Part shown: in pieces, positions 24,926-33,698 of the stretch | Numbering within the stretch: position 1 is the first letter of the stretch | Layout: each line of letters begins with the position of its first letter | Assembly: GCF_947260015.1 (NCBI RefSeq) | Contig: NZ_CAMYOM010000010.1 | Span: forward strand, 1-64,000 | Source of the DNA: an uncultured Eudoraea sp. | GTDB lineage: Bacteria > Bacteroidota > Bacteroidia > Flavobacteriales > Flavobacteriaceae | Direction: 5' to 3' | Length of the DNA: 64,000 nucleotides | Position numbers and translations under genes: made by a program | Notes under the pieces: model-generated | What the model saw: the letters and a program-made list of their open reading frames with translations, nothing else | The model's database searches: none | Told to the model about the DNA's origin: nothing

Positions 24926-25429
24926 ATGAAAAAAGCTATTCTTTTATTTACGACTATCGTACTTATGGCCAGTTGCCAGGAAAAAGTACAGGAGCCAGAG
25001 GCGCCAATGCCTGATCCGAATATGGAAAAATTCCATAAGAATGTTGAAACCACCAAGGCTTTCCTGGAGGCATTTTCTAACAATGACTCCCTTAATTTTG
25101 GTAAGTATGTTACCGATAATTTTATTTGGTCACCACCCAGTGTTGGTAGCGACTCCTTACCAAGAGCCACATGGGAAGAGGCTATGAAAGGTTTTATGAA
25201 AGCGTATAACAACAAAGAACTAACCGATGCACAGTATTTTGCTGGCCTGGGAGAGGATCAAAAACCCAATGGAGATGTCCGGGTTTATGGACTTTGGAAG
25301 TCTATCAATGCTGAAACGGGAAATGACTCCAGATTAAAATATTATGCTGTTTACTTTTTTAACGAAGAAGGCAAAATTGTACATCAGGCAGAATGGTATG
25401 ATACCGCTGATCTTATTAAAGAATTTTAG
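24926..25429 (+). CDS. NTF2-like lipoprotein
   Basis: A 167-residue protein from the ATG 24926, which gives the lipoprotein signal KKAILLFTTIVLMASCQE. An ATG 9 nt upstream would add three residues, and a further one at 24884 would put extra sequence before the signal. The mature domain begins with a Pro-rich linker, then NVETTKAFLEAFSNNDSLNF, WSPPSVGSDSLPR, and VRVYGLWK with YYAVYFFNEEGKIVHQAEWY. This is the alternating helix and curved-sheet order of SnoaL/NTF2-like proteins. It is a paralogue of the lipoprotein at 22093. Ligand unknown. A strong terminator lies 54 nt downstream. Confidence 0.75.
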   Translation: MKKAILLFTTIVLMASCQEKVQEPEAPMPDPNMEKFHKNVETTKAFLEAFSNNDSLNFGKYVTDNFIWSPPSVGSDSLPRATWEEAMKGFMKAYNNKELTDAQYFAGLGEDQKPNGDVRVYGLWKSINAETGNDSRLKYYAVYFFNEEGKIVHQAEWYDTADLIKEF

Positions 25430-25482
25430 GAAAACATCCCATATTTTGAGCATATTAAGTGCTTGAGTGTATTTCCTAATAG

Positions 25483-25515
25483 AAAATCCGACTTTTTACG
25501 AAAAGTCGGATTTTT
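25483..25515 (+). terminator. strong bidirectional terminator
   Basis: AAAATCCGACTTTT (25483-25496) pairs perfectly with AAAAGTCGGATTTT (25501-25514) around TACG, with T and A runs on both sides. It can serve the lipoprotein gene on the plus strand and the TerB-like gene on the minus strand. Confidence 0.88.
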
Positions 25516-25560
25516 ATATATTATAATTCGTTCTGTTATCAAGGTCAAGCGATCTGCCTA

Positions 25561-25893
25561 TTAAAGTGCAGATTCAATATCAATACCGGCTTCCAGTAAA
25601 AGATTAAAAATAAGTCGGTATTCATCCTCATTAAACTCTCCGTCGGCGTTGGCCATCTCACTCAACATCACTCCTAGTGCGTGTTTTTTATTGTTTGGCA
25701 TGGCCTTAAGGACTTGTATACATTCTTTAGCGGTAATTTTCCTGGCTTCTTCTATGAGAACACGGTCAAATTTTAGAATATCCATTAATTGAGTAAGGAA
25801 GTCAATTTCACGTTTATCAACTTTTCCGTCTACCAGAATAACCTCATCAATGGCTTTTACTATGGCTAATTTTTCTGCTAAATTAAAATTCAT
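25561..25893 (-). CDS. TerB-like (tellurite-resistance-type) domain protein
   Basis: A 110-residue all-helical protein when started at the ATG 25893 (NFNLAEKLAIVKAIDEVILV). The open frame reaches 25968, but that extension is Tyr/Asn-rich and not domain-like. The repeated helix pattern DGKVDKREIDFLTQLMDIL and later ANADGEFNEDEYRLIFNLLL are the two acidic D-G-x-(V/F)-x-x-x-E segments of TerB/DjlA-like domains, which bind metal. Cytoplasmic; physiological role unclear, as for most isolated TerB domains. Confidence 0.8.
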   Translation of the reverse strand: MNFNLAEKLAIVKAIDEVILVDGKVDKREIDFLTQLMDILKFDRVLIEEARKITAKECIQVLKAMPNNKKHALGVMLSEMANADGEFNEDEYRLIFNLLLEAGIDIESAL

Positions 25894-26221
25894 TATTTCT
25901 TTTCTAAAATTGATATGATGATTCTCTGTTAATAGAATATTATATACAAGGTAATTAAAAAATGTCATTCCTACATCCTTTTTAACTGCTTTCCTATAGC
26001 AAGCATAATTAAAAAAGGTTTTGTACCTTATCTTTTAATTACTCTTTGTAAAATTCCATTCTAAATAGACTTTCAATCAACTAACCTGAGGCTACATTAA
26101 ACAGGTTTTTAGTATCGCTTAATAAAATTAACCTTCCGGTGATTAGGGAAATCGTTAAAAGTTGAAACACTTATTCCAGATAAACGATTTTTAACCAGGG
26201 GTAAAACATATGTATTGTATT

Positions 26222-27073
26222 ATGACACGAAAAACCATTCTATTCCTGATATTATTGTTGCTTATGGCACTAAATTTGGAAGCCCAGAGCATTACCGTAA
26301 TTACCTATAATATCCGTTTGGATGTATCTTCTGATAGCCTGAATCGTTGGGATAATAGAAAGGACTTTTTAATTGGTCAACTCAACTTTCATGAACCCGA
26401 GGTTTTTGGAATTCAGGAAGGGTTGCTGCATCAGCTCGTAGAAATAAAGGATCGAATGCCCGGATATACCTATATTGGAAAAGGTAGAGAAGACGGAGTT
26501 AAAAATGGCGAGTTTTCCGCAATTTTTTATAATCAGGATAAGTTGGAATTACTGGAAGAAAACACCTTCTGGCTTTCCGAAACGCCTGAAATACCCTCAA
26601 AAGGATGGGATGCAGCCATAAAACGTGTATGCACCTATGGACTATTTAAAACCAAAAGCGGAGCTCATAACTTTTGGGTATTCAATACGCATTTTGACCA
26701 CAAAGGAGAAGAAGCTAGAAAAGAAAGTGTATTCTTAATCATTGAAAGAATACAAGAATTAAATAAGCAGGATTATCCCGTAATACTAACAGGTGATTTT
26801 AACCTGGAACCGGATCACCCCAGCATTTTAGTACTCTCCAGTGCTATGCAGGATGGCCATCTGCTTGCCGGGGATAAGGCTTTTGGCCCTGAAGGAACGT
26901 TTAACGGGTTTAATTTTTTAGAACCCATAACGCGAAGGATTGATTATATATTCATTTCCAAAAAAGGATTTCAGCTTCTTAAATATGCTATTTTGAGTGA
27001 TTCCAAGGACTTAAGATATCCATCAGATCATTTTCCTGTTCTCGCTAAATTGTCTATTACCGAAACAGAATGA
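26222..27073 (+). CDS. secreted endonuclease/exonuclease/phosphatase (EEP) family protein
   Basis: A 283-residue protein with a signal peptide (TILFLILLLLMALNLEAQS). The EEP catalytic motifs are in order: TYNIRLDVSSDSLNRWDNRK (Asn and Asp), FGIQEGLLHQL (the metal-binding Glu), FNTHFDHKGEEARKES (His), VILTGDFNLEPDHPS (GDFN) and RRIDYIFISKKG, with a final SDHFPVLAKL (catalytic His). It probably hydrolyses phosphodiesters in the periplasm or outside the cell, or acts as a sphingomyelinase-like or sugar-phosphate phosphatase. ATG 26222 is preferred over 26210. The end overlaps the convergent TauE gene by 17 bp. Confidence 0.9.
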   Translation: MTRKTILFLILLLLMALNLEAQSITVITYNIRLDVSSDSLNRWDNRKDFLIGQLNFHEPEVFGIQEGLLHQLVEIKDRMPGYTYIGKGREDGVKNGEFSAIFYNQDKLELLEENTFWLSETPEIPSKGWDAAIKRVCTYGLFKTKSGAHNFWVFNTHFDHKGEEARKESVFLIIERIQELNKQDYPVILTGDFNLEPDHPSILVLSSAMQDGHLLAGDKAFGPEGTFNGFNFLEPITRRIDYIFISKKGFQLLKYAILSDSKDLRYPSDHFPVLAKLSITETE

Positions 27074-27794
27074 GGATGGCTCCTATAGCTGTTAAAACCA
27101 GGATCAATTTCCTGTAAAAATTTTCACGAATAATTTTAACTAAGCGTACACCAATAAATAGCCCTAATATGATTCCGGGGACTAGCTTTAAATCTATTAC
27201 CAATGTTTCCCAACTAATAGTTTTCCAGACAAAAATGTGAAAAGGTAGCTTTATGACATTTATAATCAGAAACAGCCACGCTGCTGTGCCTATAAATACG
27301 TTTTTGGGGAGTCGCATGGCCAAAAAATAAATATTTGAAAAAGCTCCGGCCAAATTTCCTATCATGGTTGTAATGCCTGCCATCACTCCCATAAATCCGC
27401 CAAACCCCCAATGTGCCGGAACCGATTTAGATTTTCGCAGATCCCACCAATACATAAGAATTACACTAAGCAGAATAATGCCTGACATTCCAAATTTAAA
27501 TGTCTCTTCGGGAAGGTTTTTTCCAATCAGGACCCCTGTTAACAATCCTAAAATCATCCAGGGTAGAAATCGCAAAATATATTTCCATTGTGCGTGTCTG
27601 TTGTAATAAATTACAGCAAAAACATCACCAACCAGAAGCAAAGGCACAATTAGTCCTGTAGATTCCCTGGCTCCAAAAGCGAGTGCCATAAGGGTAACAA
27701 TAACTATGGCGATACCTTTAAGTCCTGCTTTAGAAATCCCCAGAATTACCGAAGCTGAAAATGCCAATATCCAGGAGGTGGTGGTAATTTCCAA
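27057..27794 (-). CDS. TauE/SafE family sulfite/organosulfonate exporter-like permease
   Basis: A 245-residue protein with about eight membrane helices. ASVILGISKAGLKGIAIVIV near the N-terminus and MAGITTMIGNLAGAFSNIYF in the middle are the two Gly-rich repeats typical of TauE/SafE permeases. The family moves sulfur-containing anions across the inner membrane; the substrate here is unknown. The start is a TTG at 27794 (ITTTSWILAF follows), with no ATG nearby. Its 3' end overlaps the EEP gene by 17 bp in convergent orientation. Confidence 0.87.
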   Translation of the reverse strand: MEITTTSWILAFSASVILGISKAGLKGIAIVIVTLMALAFGARESTGLIVPLLLVGDVFAVIYYNRHAQWKYILRFLPWMILGLLTGVLIGKNLPEETFKFGMSGIILLSVILMYWWDLRKSKSVPAHWGFGGFMGVMAGITTMIGNLAGAFSNIYFLAMRLPKNVFIGTAAWLFLIINVIKLPFHIFVWKTISWETLVIDLKLVPGIILGLFIGVRLVKIIRENFYRKLILVLTAIGAILILFR

Positions 27795-27885
27795 TATAGG
27801 AGTTAAAAGAGATTAATAGGAATAAAGAACAAAAAACAAATGTATCCTAAAAAATAATATCTTTACGCACAACCAAAACCAAACC

Positions 27886-29697
27886 ATGGAATTAAGCACT
27901 TTAGACTACTCGTTTATAATTGTATTTTTCTCAGTTGTTCTGCTTATCGGGATTCTTGTTTCCAAAAAATCAGGAAAGAGTACGTCAGAATTTTTCTTAT
28001 CCGGAAGGACTATGCCCTGGTGGTTATTGGGACTTTCTATGGTGGCAACCACATTTTCTACAGATACTCCAAATCTGGTTACCGATATTGTAAGGACGAA
28101 CGGCGTTTCCGGAAATTGGGTTTGGTGGGCATTTCTTATTACCGGGCTGTTAACAGTATTTGTTTATGCCAAACTATGGAGAAAATCTAATGTAAATACG
28201 GATCTTGAATTTTATGAATTACGTTATGGCGGAGCTCCGGCAAAATTTTTAAGAAAGTTTCGCGCTGTTTACCTCGGGGTTATTTTTAATGTAATCACAA
28301 TGTCTGCGGTTACCCTGGCAGCAATTAAAATTGGCGGAATAATGCTTGGGTTAGAACCCTGGCAAACTGTAATAAGTGCCGGATTAATTACTGTAACTTT
28401 TAGTGCATTAGGTGGATTTAAAGGTGTTGTTTATACAGATTTCTTATTGTTTTTTGTTGCAATGGGAGGCGCAATTGGTGCAGCATATTATCTGGTGAAT
28501 TTACCCGAAGTTGGAGGAATACAAGCACTTATGGCTAATGAAAATGTGGCGGACAAACTCTCTATTCTGCCAGATTTCAGCAACAAACAGGCTTTGATCA
28601 CACTTTTTATTATACCTCTTGCAGTACAATGGTGGAGTTCATGGTACCCGGGGGCTGAACCCGGTGGTGGAGGTTATATAGCGCAAAGAATGCTGGCTGC
28701 AAAGAATGAAAACCATGCTATTGGCGCAACATTTTTCTTTAATATTATGCATTACGCCTTAAGGCCCTGGCCTTGGATTCTTGTAGCTTTGGCTTCATTG
28801 GTAGTTTATCCGGATATAGCCAGTATTCATGAAGCATTCCCAAACGTGGCAGATGATAAATTAGGACATGATTTAGCTTATTCGGCTATGCTTACAAAAC
28901 TACCCAGCGGGTTGCTTGGTTTAGTTTTGGCTTCTTTGATTGCTGCCTACATGAGTACTATTTCTACTCAGTTAAACTGGGGATCATCTTATATAGTTTT
29001 TGATTTTTACAAACAGCAGATCAATCCCAATGCTTCAGAAAAAAGGTTAGTTGCGATTGGGCGTTTGTCTACTGTTGGCCTTATGGTACTTAGTGCTCTT
29101 CTCGCTTTGCTTCTGCAAAATGCACTTCAATTATTTGAAATATTATTAGTTTTTGGTGCGGGCACTGGTTTAATATTTATTCTAAGGTGGTTTTGGTGGC
29201 GAATTAATGCCTGGAGTGAGATTACCGCAATGTTTGCTTCCGGAATAATATCTATTATTCTTAAGCTTACCGCCGTGGGGCCATTTTTATTTGCCGCAGA
29301 AACCGGCGTTTTTCCGGACTGGTCTGAGTATATTTTTGTTGTTTTGGCGACCACAATCATTTGGCTGGCTGCCACTTTTATGACTCAGCCCGAATCAAAA
29401 ACTGTTCTTAGGAATTTCTATAAAAAAATTCAACCCGGAGGCCCTGGCTGGAGTAGGGTTATTAAAGATGCAAACACCGATGGGGTTGTAATTTCCGATC
29501 CTAACGAGAAGTGGAGTGTTCCGCAAGGAATTTCTGCGATGCTTTTGGGTTGTGTGCTTATTTATACCTGTATGTTTGCTACTGGATATTGGATTTATGG
29601 GGAAACTAAACTGGCCACGATATTAACGGTAATAGCAATTGTTTCGGGAACCTTATTGGCTCGCGTCTGGAATCGGATGAAAGAAAATATATTGTAG
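27886..29697 (+). CDS. sodium:solute symporter (SSS family)
   Basis: A 603-residue inner-membrane symporter with about 14 helices. The start, DYSFIIVFFSVVLLIGILVS with KKSGKSTSEFFLSGRTMPWW, is the family N-terminus. GGFKGVVYTDFLLFFVAMGG is the central SSS signature, and LASLIAAYMSTISTQLNW carries the Na+-site Ser/Thr. It resembles the SGLT/sialic-acid-type subgroup found beside sugar-metabolism genes in Bacteroidota. The downstream NagX-like gene starts 4 nt after this stop, suggesting amino-sugar transport as the original operon role; that gene is broken here. Confidence 0.9.
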   Translation: MELSTLDYSFIIVFFSVVLLIGILVSKKSGKSTSEFFLSGRTMPWWLLGLSMVATTFSTDTPNLVTDIVRTNGVSGNWVWWAFLITGLLTVFVYAKLWRKSNVNTDLEFYELRYGGAPAKFLRKFRAVYLGVIFNVITMSAVTLAAIKIGGIMLGLEPWQTVISAGLITVTFSALGGFKGVVYTDFLLFFVAMGGAIGAAYYLVNLPEVGGIQALMANENVADKLSILPDFSNKQALITLFIIPLAVQWWSSWYPGAEPGGGGYIAQRMLAAKNENHAIGATFFFNIMHYALRPWPWILVALASLVVYPDIASIHEAFPNVADDKLGHDLAYSAMLTKLPSGLLGLVLASLIAAYMSTISTQLNWGSSYIVFDFYKQQINPNASEKRLVAIGRLSTVGLMVLSALLALLLQNALQLFEILLVFGAGTGLIFILRWFWWRINAWSEITAMFASGIISIILKLTAVGPFLFAAETGVFPDWSEYIFVVLATTIIWLAATFMTQPESKTVLRNFYKKIQPGGPGWSRVIKDANTDGVVISDPNEKWSVPQGISAMLLGCVLIYTCMFATGYWIYGETKLATILTVIAIVSGTLLARVWNRMKENIL

Positions 29698-29701
29698 TAC
29701 G

Positions 29702-29960
29702 ATGAAGGGAAGAATTATATCTGTTGATATTTTTCGGGGTCTTACTATAGTTCTAATGATTTTGGTAAACACACCAGGCACATGGTCCAATGTTTATGCG
29801 CCTTTTTTGCATTCCGATTGGCATGGATATACACAAATTGATCTTTTATTCCCATTTTTTCTTTTTATAGTAAGAACCTCAATAGCTTTTTCTTATAATA
29901 ACAAAAAGGCTATGAAGACTACCTACAAGAAAATTACAGTAAGAGCTTTAAAAATGGAGT
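29702..29960 (+). pseudogene. NagX-like (DUF5009 / heparan-alpha-glucosaminide acetyltransferase-like), truncated
   Basis: The first 85 or so residues match the membrane-bound amino-sugar acetyltransferase family: SVDIFRGLTIVLMILVNTPG, then HSDWHGYTQIDLLFPFFLF. After KITVRALK the frame runs into antisense sequence of ribE and stops at 30022, so about 280 residues and most helices are missing. The junction lies just before 29961, immediately at the ribE stop. The family-typical Gly of the IVGTS segment is Arg here (IVRTS). It cannot be functional as an acetyltransferase. Confidence 0.8.
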
Positions 29961-30551
29961 TCATGACTGTAATTCCAGATACCTGGCGACGTACTTGCCA
30001 ATTACATCGAACTCCAGATTAACCAAAGATCCAATTTCGTATTCTTTAAACCGCGTATGTTCATAGGTGTAGGGAATTATTGCTACACTAAAGGCATTCT
30101 TTTCAGAATTAACGACCGTTAAACTAACCCCGTCTACTGTAATAGATCCCTTTTCTATGGTTATATTATTAAGCTTGGGATCGTATTGAAAAGTAAACAT
30201 CCAACTACCATCATTTCTGGTAATTTTTCTACAAATAGCAGTTTGGTCTACATGTCCTTGGACCAGGTGTCCGTCTAGTCTCGAGCCCATAACCATGGCT
30301 CTTTCCAGGTTAACTACCTGCCCCTCTTTTAGTTCTGAGAGGTTTGTCTTTTGCAGGGTTTCATCAATAGCAGTAACTGTATAATAAGGGGCTTGTTTTT
30401 CAACAACCGTCAGGCATACCCCATTGTGTGATATACTTTGGTCTATTTTTAATTTGTCTGTAATTAGCGAACTAACCGTTATGTGAAGATTACTTCCTTC
30501 TTTTCGCAATCTGTAAATTTTGCCTAAAGTTTCAATTATTCCTGTAAACAT
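29961..30551 (-). CDS. ribE: riboflavin synthase, alpha subunit
   Basis: A 196-residue enzyme converting two 6,7-dimethyl-8-ribityllumazines to riboflavin and the pyrimidinedione. The N-terminal MFTGIIETLGKI and the two lumazine-binding repeats (HNGVCLTVV near 42 and VDGVSLTVV near 138) are diagnostic. The C-terminal helix VIGKYVARYLEL is the trimerisation segment. The length is normal. It appears intact even though the neighbouring NagX-like remnant ends exactly at its stop codon. It is divergent from pdxA with about 58 nt between starts. Confidence 0.95.
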   Translation of the reverse strand: MFTGIIETLGKIYRLRKEGSNLHITVSSLITDKLKIDQSISHNGVCLTVVEKQAPYYTVTAIDETLQKTNLSELKEGQVVNLERAMVMGSRLDGHLVQGHVDQTAICRKITRNDGSWMFTFQYDPKLNNITIEKGSITVDGVSLTVVNSEKNAFSVAIIPYTYEHTRFKEYEIGSLVNLEFDVIGKYVARYLELQS

Positions 30552-30568
30552 GTATCATTTAAAATAAG

Positions 30569-30576
30569 TAGTTTTG
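30569..30576 (+). promoter_or_regulatory. -7 box TAGTTTTG for pdxA
   Basis: TAGTTTTG matches the Bacteroidota -7 consensus TAnnTTTG and lies 33 nt upstream of the pdxA ATG at 30610. It overlaps the longer alternative start region, which supports the internal ATG. No clear TTG -33 box is seen. Confidence 0.45.
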
Positions 30577-30609
30577 CTCTGTAAAAGTAGAAATAAAGAG
30601 TTTGATAAC

Positions 30610-31659
30610 ATGGAGGAAAAGGCAAAAATAAAGGTTGGCATATCTATTGGCGATTTGAATGGTATCGGATGCGAAGTTGTCTTAAAAACATTTGAGGATC
30701 CAAGAATGACGGATTTTTGCACCCCAATAATTTTTGCATCAAACAAAACCATTTCTAAACAGAAGAATGATCTCGGAATCAATATTAACTACAATGGAAT
30801 TAAAGAAGCTTCAAGGGCCATAGCAGGCAAGTTTAATGTAATAAATGTCTGGAACGAGATTCCAAATATACTCTATGGAAAAGCTACCGAAGAAAGTGGG
30901 GCCTATGCTTTAAAGTCACTTCGGGCAGCGGTAAATGCCTTAAAAAAGAATGAAATAGATCTACTTGTAACGGCGCCAATTAATAAAAACAATATTCAAA
31001 CCAAGGATTTTAACTTCCCGGGTCACACAGACTTTCTGGCGAGTGAACTGGAAGGAGAAAGCTTAATGTTTATGGTCACTGAGACCTTAAGGATAGGATT
31101 ACTAACAGATCATCTGGCTGTAAAAGATGTACCTGAGGCCATTACACCTAAAGTTATACGTAATAAAATCCGGATCATGGAAGACACCTTAACAATGGAT
31201 TTTGGCATACGAAAACCAAAAATTGCCCTTTTGGGGATTAATCCCCATAGTGGAGACAACGGGGTCATTGGCAAAGAGGATGACGAAATATTAAAACCGG
31301 TTATTCGTGAATTATCGGATGAGGGACACTTGGTATACGGCCCTTATGCAGCAGACAGTTTTTTTGGATCTGAAGGATATAAGAACTTTGATGCAATTCT
31401 GGCGGCTTATCACGATCAAGGTTTAATCCCCTTTAAAACCCTCTCTTTTGGTAAGGGGGTCAATTTTACTGCAGGTCTGTCAAAAGTACGCACATCTCCC
31501 GATCATGGCACGGCATACGAAATAGCGGGTAAAGGTGTAGCTGATCCGGGTTCATTTAAGGAAGCAGTTTTTATGGCAATAAATATTTTCAGGAAAAGGA
31601 AAGAGTTTCAAAAACTTATGAAAAATCCATTGCAAAAACAAAAAATGAAACGAGCATGA
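30610..31659 (+). CDS. pdxA: 4-hydroxythreonine-4-phosphate dehydrogenase
   Basis: A 349-residue NAD-dependent enzyme of the DXP-dependent pyridoxal phosphate pathway. The start at ATG 30610 gives the family N-terminus KIKVGISIGDLNGIGCEV. The metal-binding His is in NFPGHTDFLASEL, with LLTDHLAVKDV and LLGINPHSGDNGVIG (further ligand), then AAYHDQGLIPFKTLSFGKGV and RTSPDHGTAYEIAGKG. It is normal in length and motifs. It is followed by the DUF177 operon after about 100 nt, with its own promoter there. Confidence 0.95.
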   Translation: MEEKAKIKVGISIGDLNGIGCEVVLKTFEDPRMTDFCTPIIFASNKTISKQKNDLGININYNGIKEASRAIAGKFNVINVWNEIPNILYGKATEESGAYALKSLRAAVNALKKNEIDLLVTAPINKNNIQTKDFNFPGHTDFLASELEGESLMFMVTETLRIGLLTDHLAVKDVPEAITPKVIRNKIRIMEDTLTMDFGIRKPKIALLGINPHSGDNGVIGKEDDEILKPVIRELSDEGHLVYGPYAADSFFGSEGYKNFDAILAAYHDQGLIPFKTLSFGKGVNFTAGLSKVRTSPDHGTAYEIAGKGVADPGSFKEAVFMAINIFRKRKEFQKLMKNPLQKQKMKRA

Positions 31660-31718
31660 TATTAATATAACTCCATTAGTTTATAACATAATTCCTGGGA
31701 AATATATTTCCTTTTTAA

Positions 31719-31748
31719 TTGGGGTTTTAGAAAAAAAAAGTATCTTTG
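31719..31748 (+). promoter_or_regulatory. promoter TTG-N19-TATCTTTG (DUF177-rpmF)
   Basis: TTG at 31719-31721 and TATCTTTG at 31741-31748 with a 19-nt A-rich spacer match the Bacteroidota -33/-7 consensus closely. The DUF177 start follows 26 nt downstream. Confidence 0.75.
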
Positions 31749-31774
31749 CACGCCTTAAACTAGTGTATAACGCG

Positions 31775-32305
31775 ATGAAGAATAAGGAATACAGTATTCC
31801 TTTTGCAGGATTAAAACAAGGGAAACACAAGTTTGATTATCAAATAGACAATACGTTCTTTGAATCTTTTGATTACCATGAATTTAATGATGCGGAGATT
31901 AAGCTTCACATTGTATTAGACAGGATGTCAACAGTTCTTGAGCTTGAAATGAAGACTAAGGGTACAGTAAATCTCTATTGCGATCTTACTAGTGAACCTT
32001 TTGATCAAAAGATAGAAGCTTCTTTGAAACTTTTAGTAAAGTTTGGAGACGTCTACAATGACGATGATGATGAAATACTCATTATTCCACACAGAGAACA
32101 TCAGGTTAATATTGGGCAATACGTTTACGAAATGATAGTATTGTCAGTGCCTTCCAAACGCATACACCCGGGGGTATTAGACGGCACATTAAATTCGGAA
32201 GCACTTAAAAGGCTTGAAGAATTGCAACCAAAAGAGAATAAGAAAGACAAAAATAAAATAGATCCCAGATGGGAGGCATTAAAAAAATTACTAACGGATA
32301 AATAG
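31775..32305 (+). CDS. DUF177/YceD family protein
   Basis: A 176-residue protein that in most bacteria sits directly upstream of rpmF, as here (8 nt gap). It begins [20 protein letters not shown] and has the conserved [16 protein letters not shown] segment and an acidic stretch, [10 protein letters not shown]; the usual Cys-containing motif is reduced to one Cys. The family is implicated in 23S rRNA maturation and accumulation in plants and bacteria. ATG 31775 is chosen over the GTG at 31763. It is transcribed from the promoter at 31719. Confidence 0.87.
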   Translation: MKNKEYSIPFAGLKQGKHKFDYQIDNTFFESFDYHEFNDAEIKLHIVLDRMSTVLELEMKTKGTVNLYCDLTSEPFDQKIEASLKLLVKFGDVYNDDDDEILIIPHREHQVNIGQYVYEMIVLSVPSKRIHPGVLDGTLNSEALKRLEELQPKENKKDKNKIDPRWEALKKLLTDK

Positions 32306-32313
32306 ATTACAAA

Positions 32314-32511
32314 ATGGCACATCCTAAAAGGAAAATATCCAGAACAAGAAGAGATAAGAGAAGAACTCACTATAAAGCCATAGCGCCAACTCTTGCAAAG
32401 GATCCAACAACAGGAGAAATACATCTTTATCACAGAGCCCATTGGCATGAAGGTAAATTGTATTACCGCGGACAAGTACTTATTGATAAGACAGAAGAAG
32501 AAACAGTGTAG
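32314..32511 (+). CDS. rpmF: 50S ribosomal protein L32
   Basis: A 65-residue basic protein with the L32 N-terminus [19 protein letters not shown], then [16 protein letters not shown]. The Cys zinc ligands of many L32 proteins are absent, as in the Cys-minus form common in Bacteroidota. It follows DUF177 by 8 nt and precedes fabH, the classical rpmF-fab arrangement. A terminator at 32530 separates it from fabH, so fabH may be read partly from its own promoter. Confidence 0.95.
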   Translation: MAHPKRKISRTRRDKRRTHYKAIAPTLAKDPTTGEIHLYHRAHWHEGKLYYRGQVLIDKTEEETV

Positions 32512-32529
32512 TATACCTTGCTATAATTT

Positions 32530-32563
32530 TAAACTCCCACTTATAATAGTTGGGAGTTTTTTT
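32530..32563 (+). terminator. terminator after rpmF
   Basis: AAACTCCCA (32531-32539) pairs with TGGGAGTTT (32551-32559) across an 11-nt loop and is followed by a T run. It lies between rpmF and fabH. Confidence 0.85.
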
Positions 32564-32681
32564 ATGGGGCAGACTAAAATCTTTAAAAGTCACCATTTTA
32601 GGCAAAAAGTCCTAAAAAATGACTATTTTTCACGAATTTTCGACCATTTTTTAAGGTTTCTTGATAAAAACCACACTTACT

Positions 32682-33692
32682 ATGGGTAGAATAACAGCAG
32701 CAATAACAGCTGTAGGGGGTTACGTTCCGGACTTCAGGTTAACCAATAAAATGTTGGAAACTATGGTTGATACCACAGACGAATGGATTACAACCAGAAC
32801 AGGAATTAAAGAAAGAAGAATACTAAAAGATAAGGATAAAGGGACTTCTTTCTTGGCTATTAAAGCAGCTGAAAATTTAATTAGTAAGTCTAATTTAGAC
32901 CCTTCTGAAATTGACCTGGTTATTGTTGGAACTGCAACACCAGATTTACCGGTTGCTTCAACATCGGCATATGTTGCCTCACAAATTGGAGCTGTAAATG
33001 CCTTTTCCTTTGATATACAGGCCGCCTGTTCAAACTTTTTATTTGGGATGTCTACAGCAGCAAGTTATATAGAATCTGGCAGGTATAAGAAGGTTCTCCT
33101 GATCGGAGCAGATAAAATGTCTTCTATTCTTGATTATACTGAAAGAACTACCTGTATTATTTTTGGTGATGGGGCCGGAGCGGTTCTCTTTGAACCCAAT
33201 TATGAGGGATTAGGATTGCAGGACGAATATTTGAGATCTGATGGTAGGGGAAGAGAGTTTTTAAAGATTGAAGCTGGGGGATCTTTAATGCCTGCTTCTG
33301 AAGAAACCGTCAAAAACAAAAAGCATTATGTTTATCAGGACGGGAAATCGGTTTTTAAATTTGCTGTTTCAAATATGGCCGATGTGGCTGCCAAAATAAT
33401 GGAACGTAATAATCTTACCCATGATGATGTGGATTGGTTAATCCCACATCAGGCGAACAAAAGAATTGTAGACGCTACAGCAAAAAGAATGGATTTGGAA
33501 TCTTCCAAGGTAATGATGAATATAGATAAATATGGTAATACTACTTCGGCTACATTACCACTACTTCTTTTTGATTACGAAAAGAAACTCAAAAAAGGTG
33601 ATAACCTGGTATTTGCGGCTTTTGGCGGTGGATTCACCTGGGGATCCATATATTTAAAATGGGCATATAATGGCAATAACGAATCAAAATAG
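32682..33692 (+). CDS. fabH: beta-ketoacyl-ACP synthase III
   Basis: A 336-residue condensing enzyme that starts fatty acid synthesis from acetyl-CoA or branched acyl-CoA and malonyl-ACP. The start at ATG 32682 gives ITAAITAVGGYVPDFRLTNK; a TTG at 32661 would add a poor extension. The catalytic Cys is in IQAACSNFLFG (near residue 114), the His in WLIPHQANKRI (near 255) and the Asn in KYGNTTSATLPL. The length is normal. It leads directly into accB (6 nt) and accC, giving an initiation unit for fatty acid synthesis. Confidence 0.95.
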   Translation: MGRITAAITAVGGYVPDFRLTNKMLETMVDTTDEWITTRTGIKERRILKDKDKGTSFLAIKAAENLISKSNLDPSEIDLVIVGTATPDLPVASTSAYVASQIGAVNAFSFDIQAACSNFLFGMSTAASYIESGRYKKVLLIGADKMSSILDYTERTTCIIFGDGAGAVLFEPNYEGLGLQDEYLRSDGRGREFLKIEAGGSLMPASEETVKNKKHYVYQDGKSVFKFAVSNMADVAAKIMERNNLTHDDVDWLIPHQANKRIVDATAKRMDLESSKVMMNIDKYGNTTSATLPLLLFDYEKKLKKGDNLVFAAFGGGFTWGSIYLKWAYNGNNESK

Positions 33693-33698
33693 AATTCC

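Noticed and set aside
24745-25215. 156-codon minus-strand open frame
   Set aside because: It lies antisense to the NTF2-like lipoprotein, whose signal peptide and fold are convincing.
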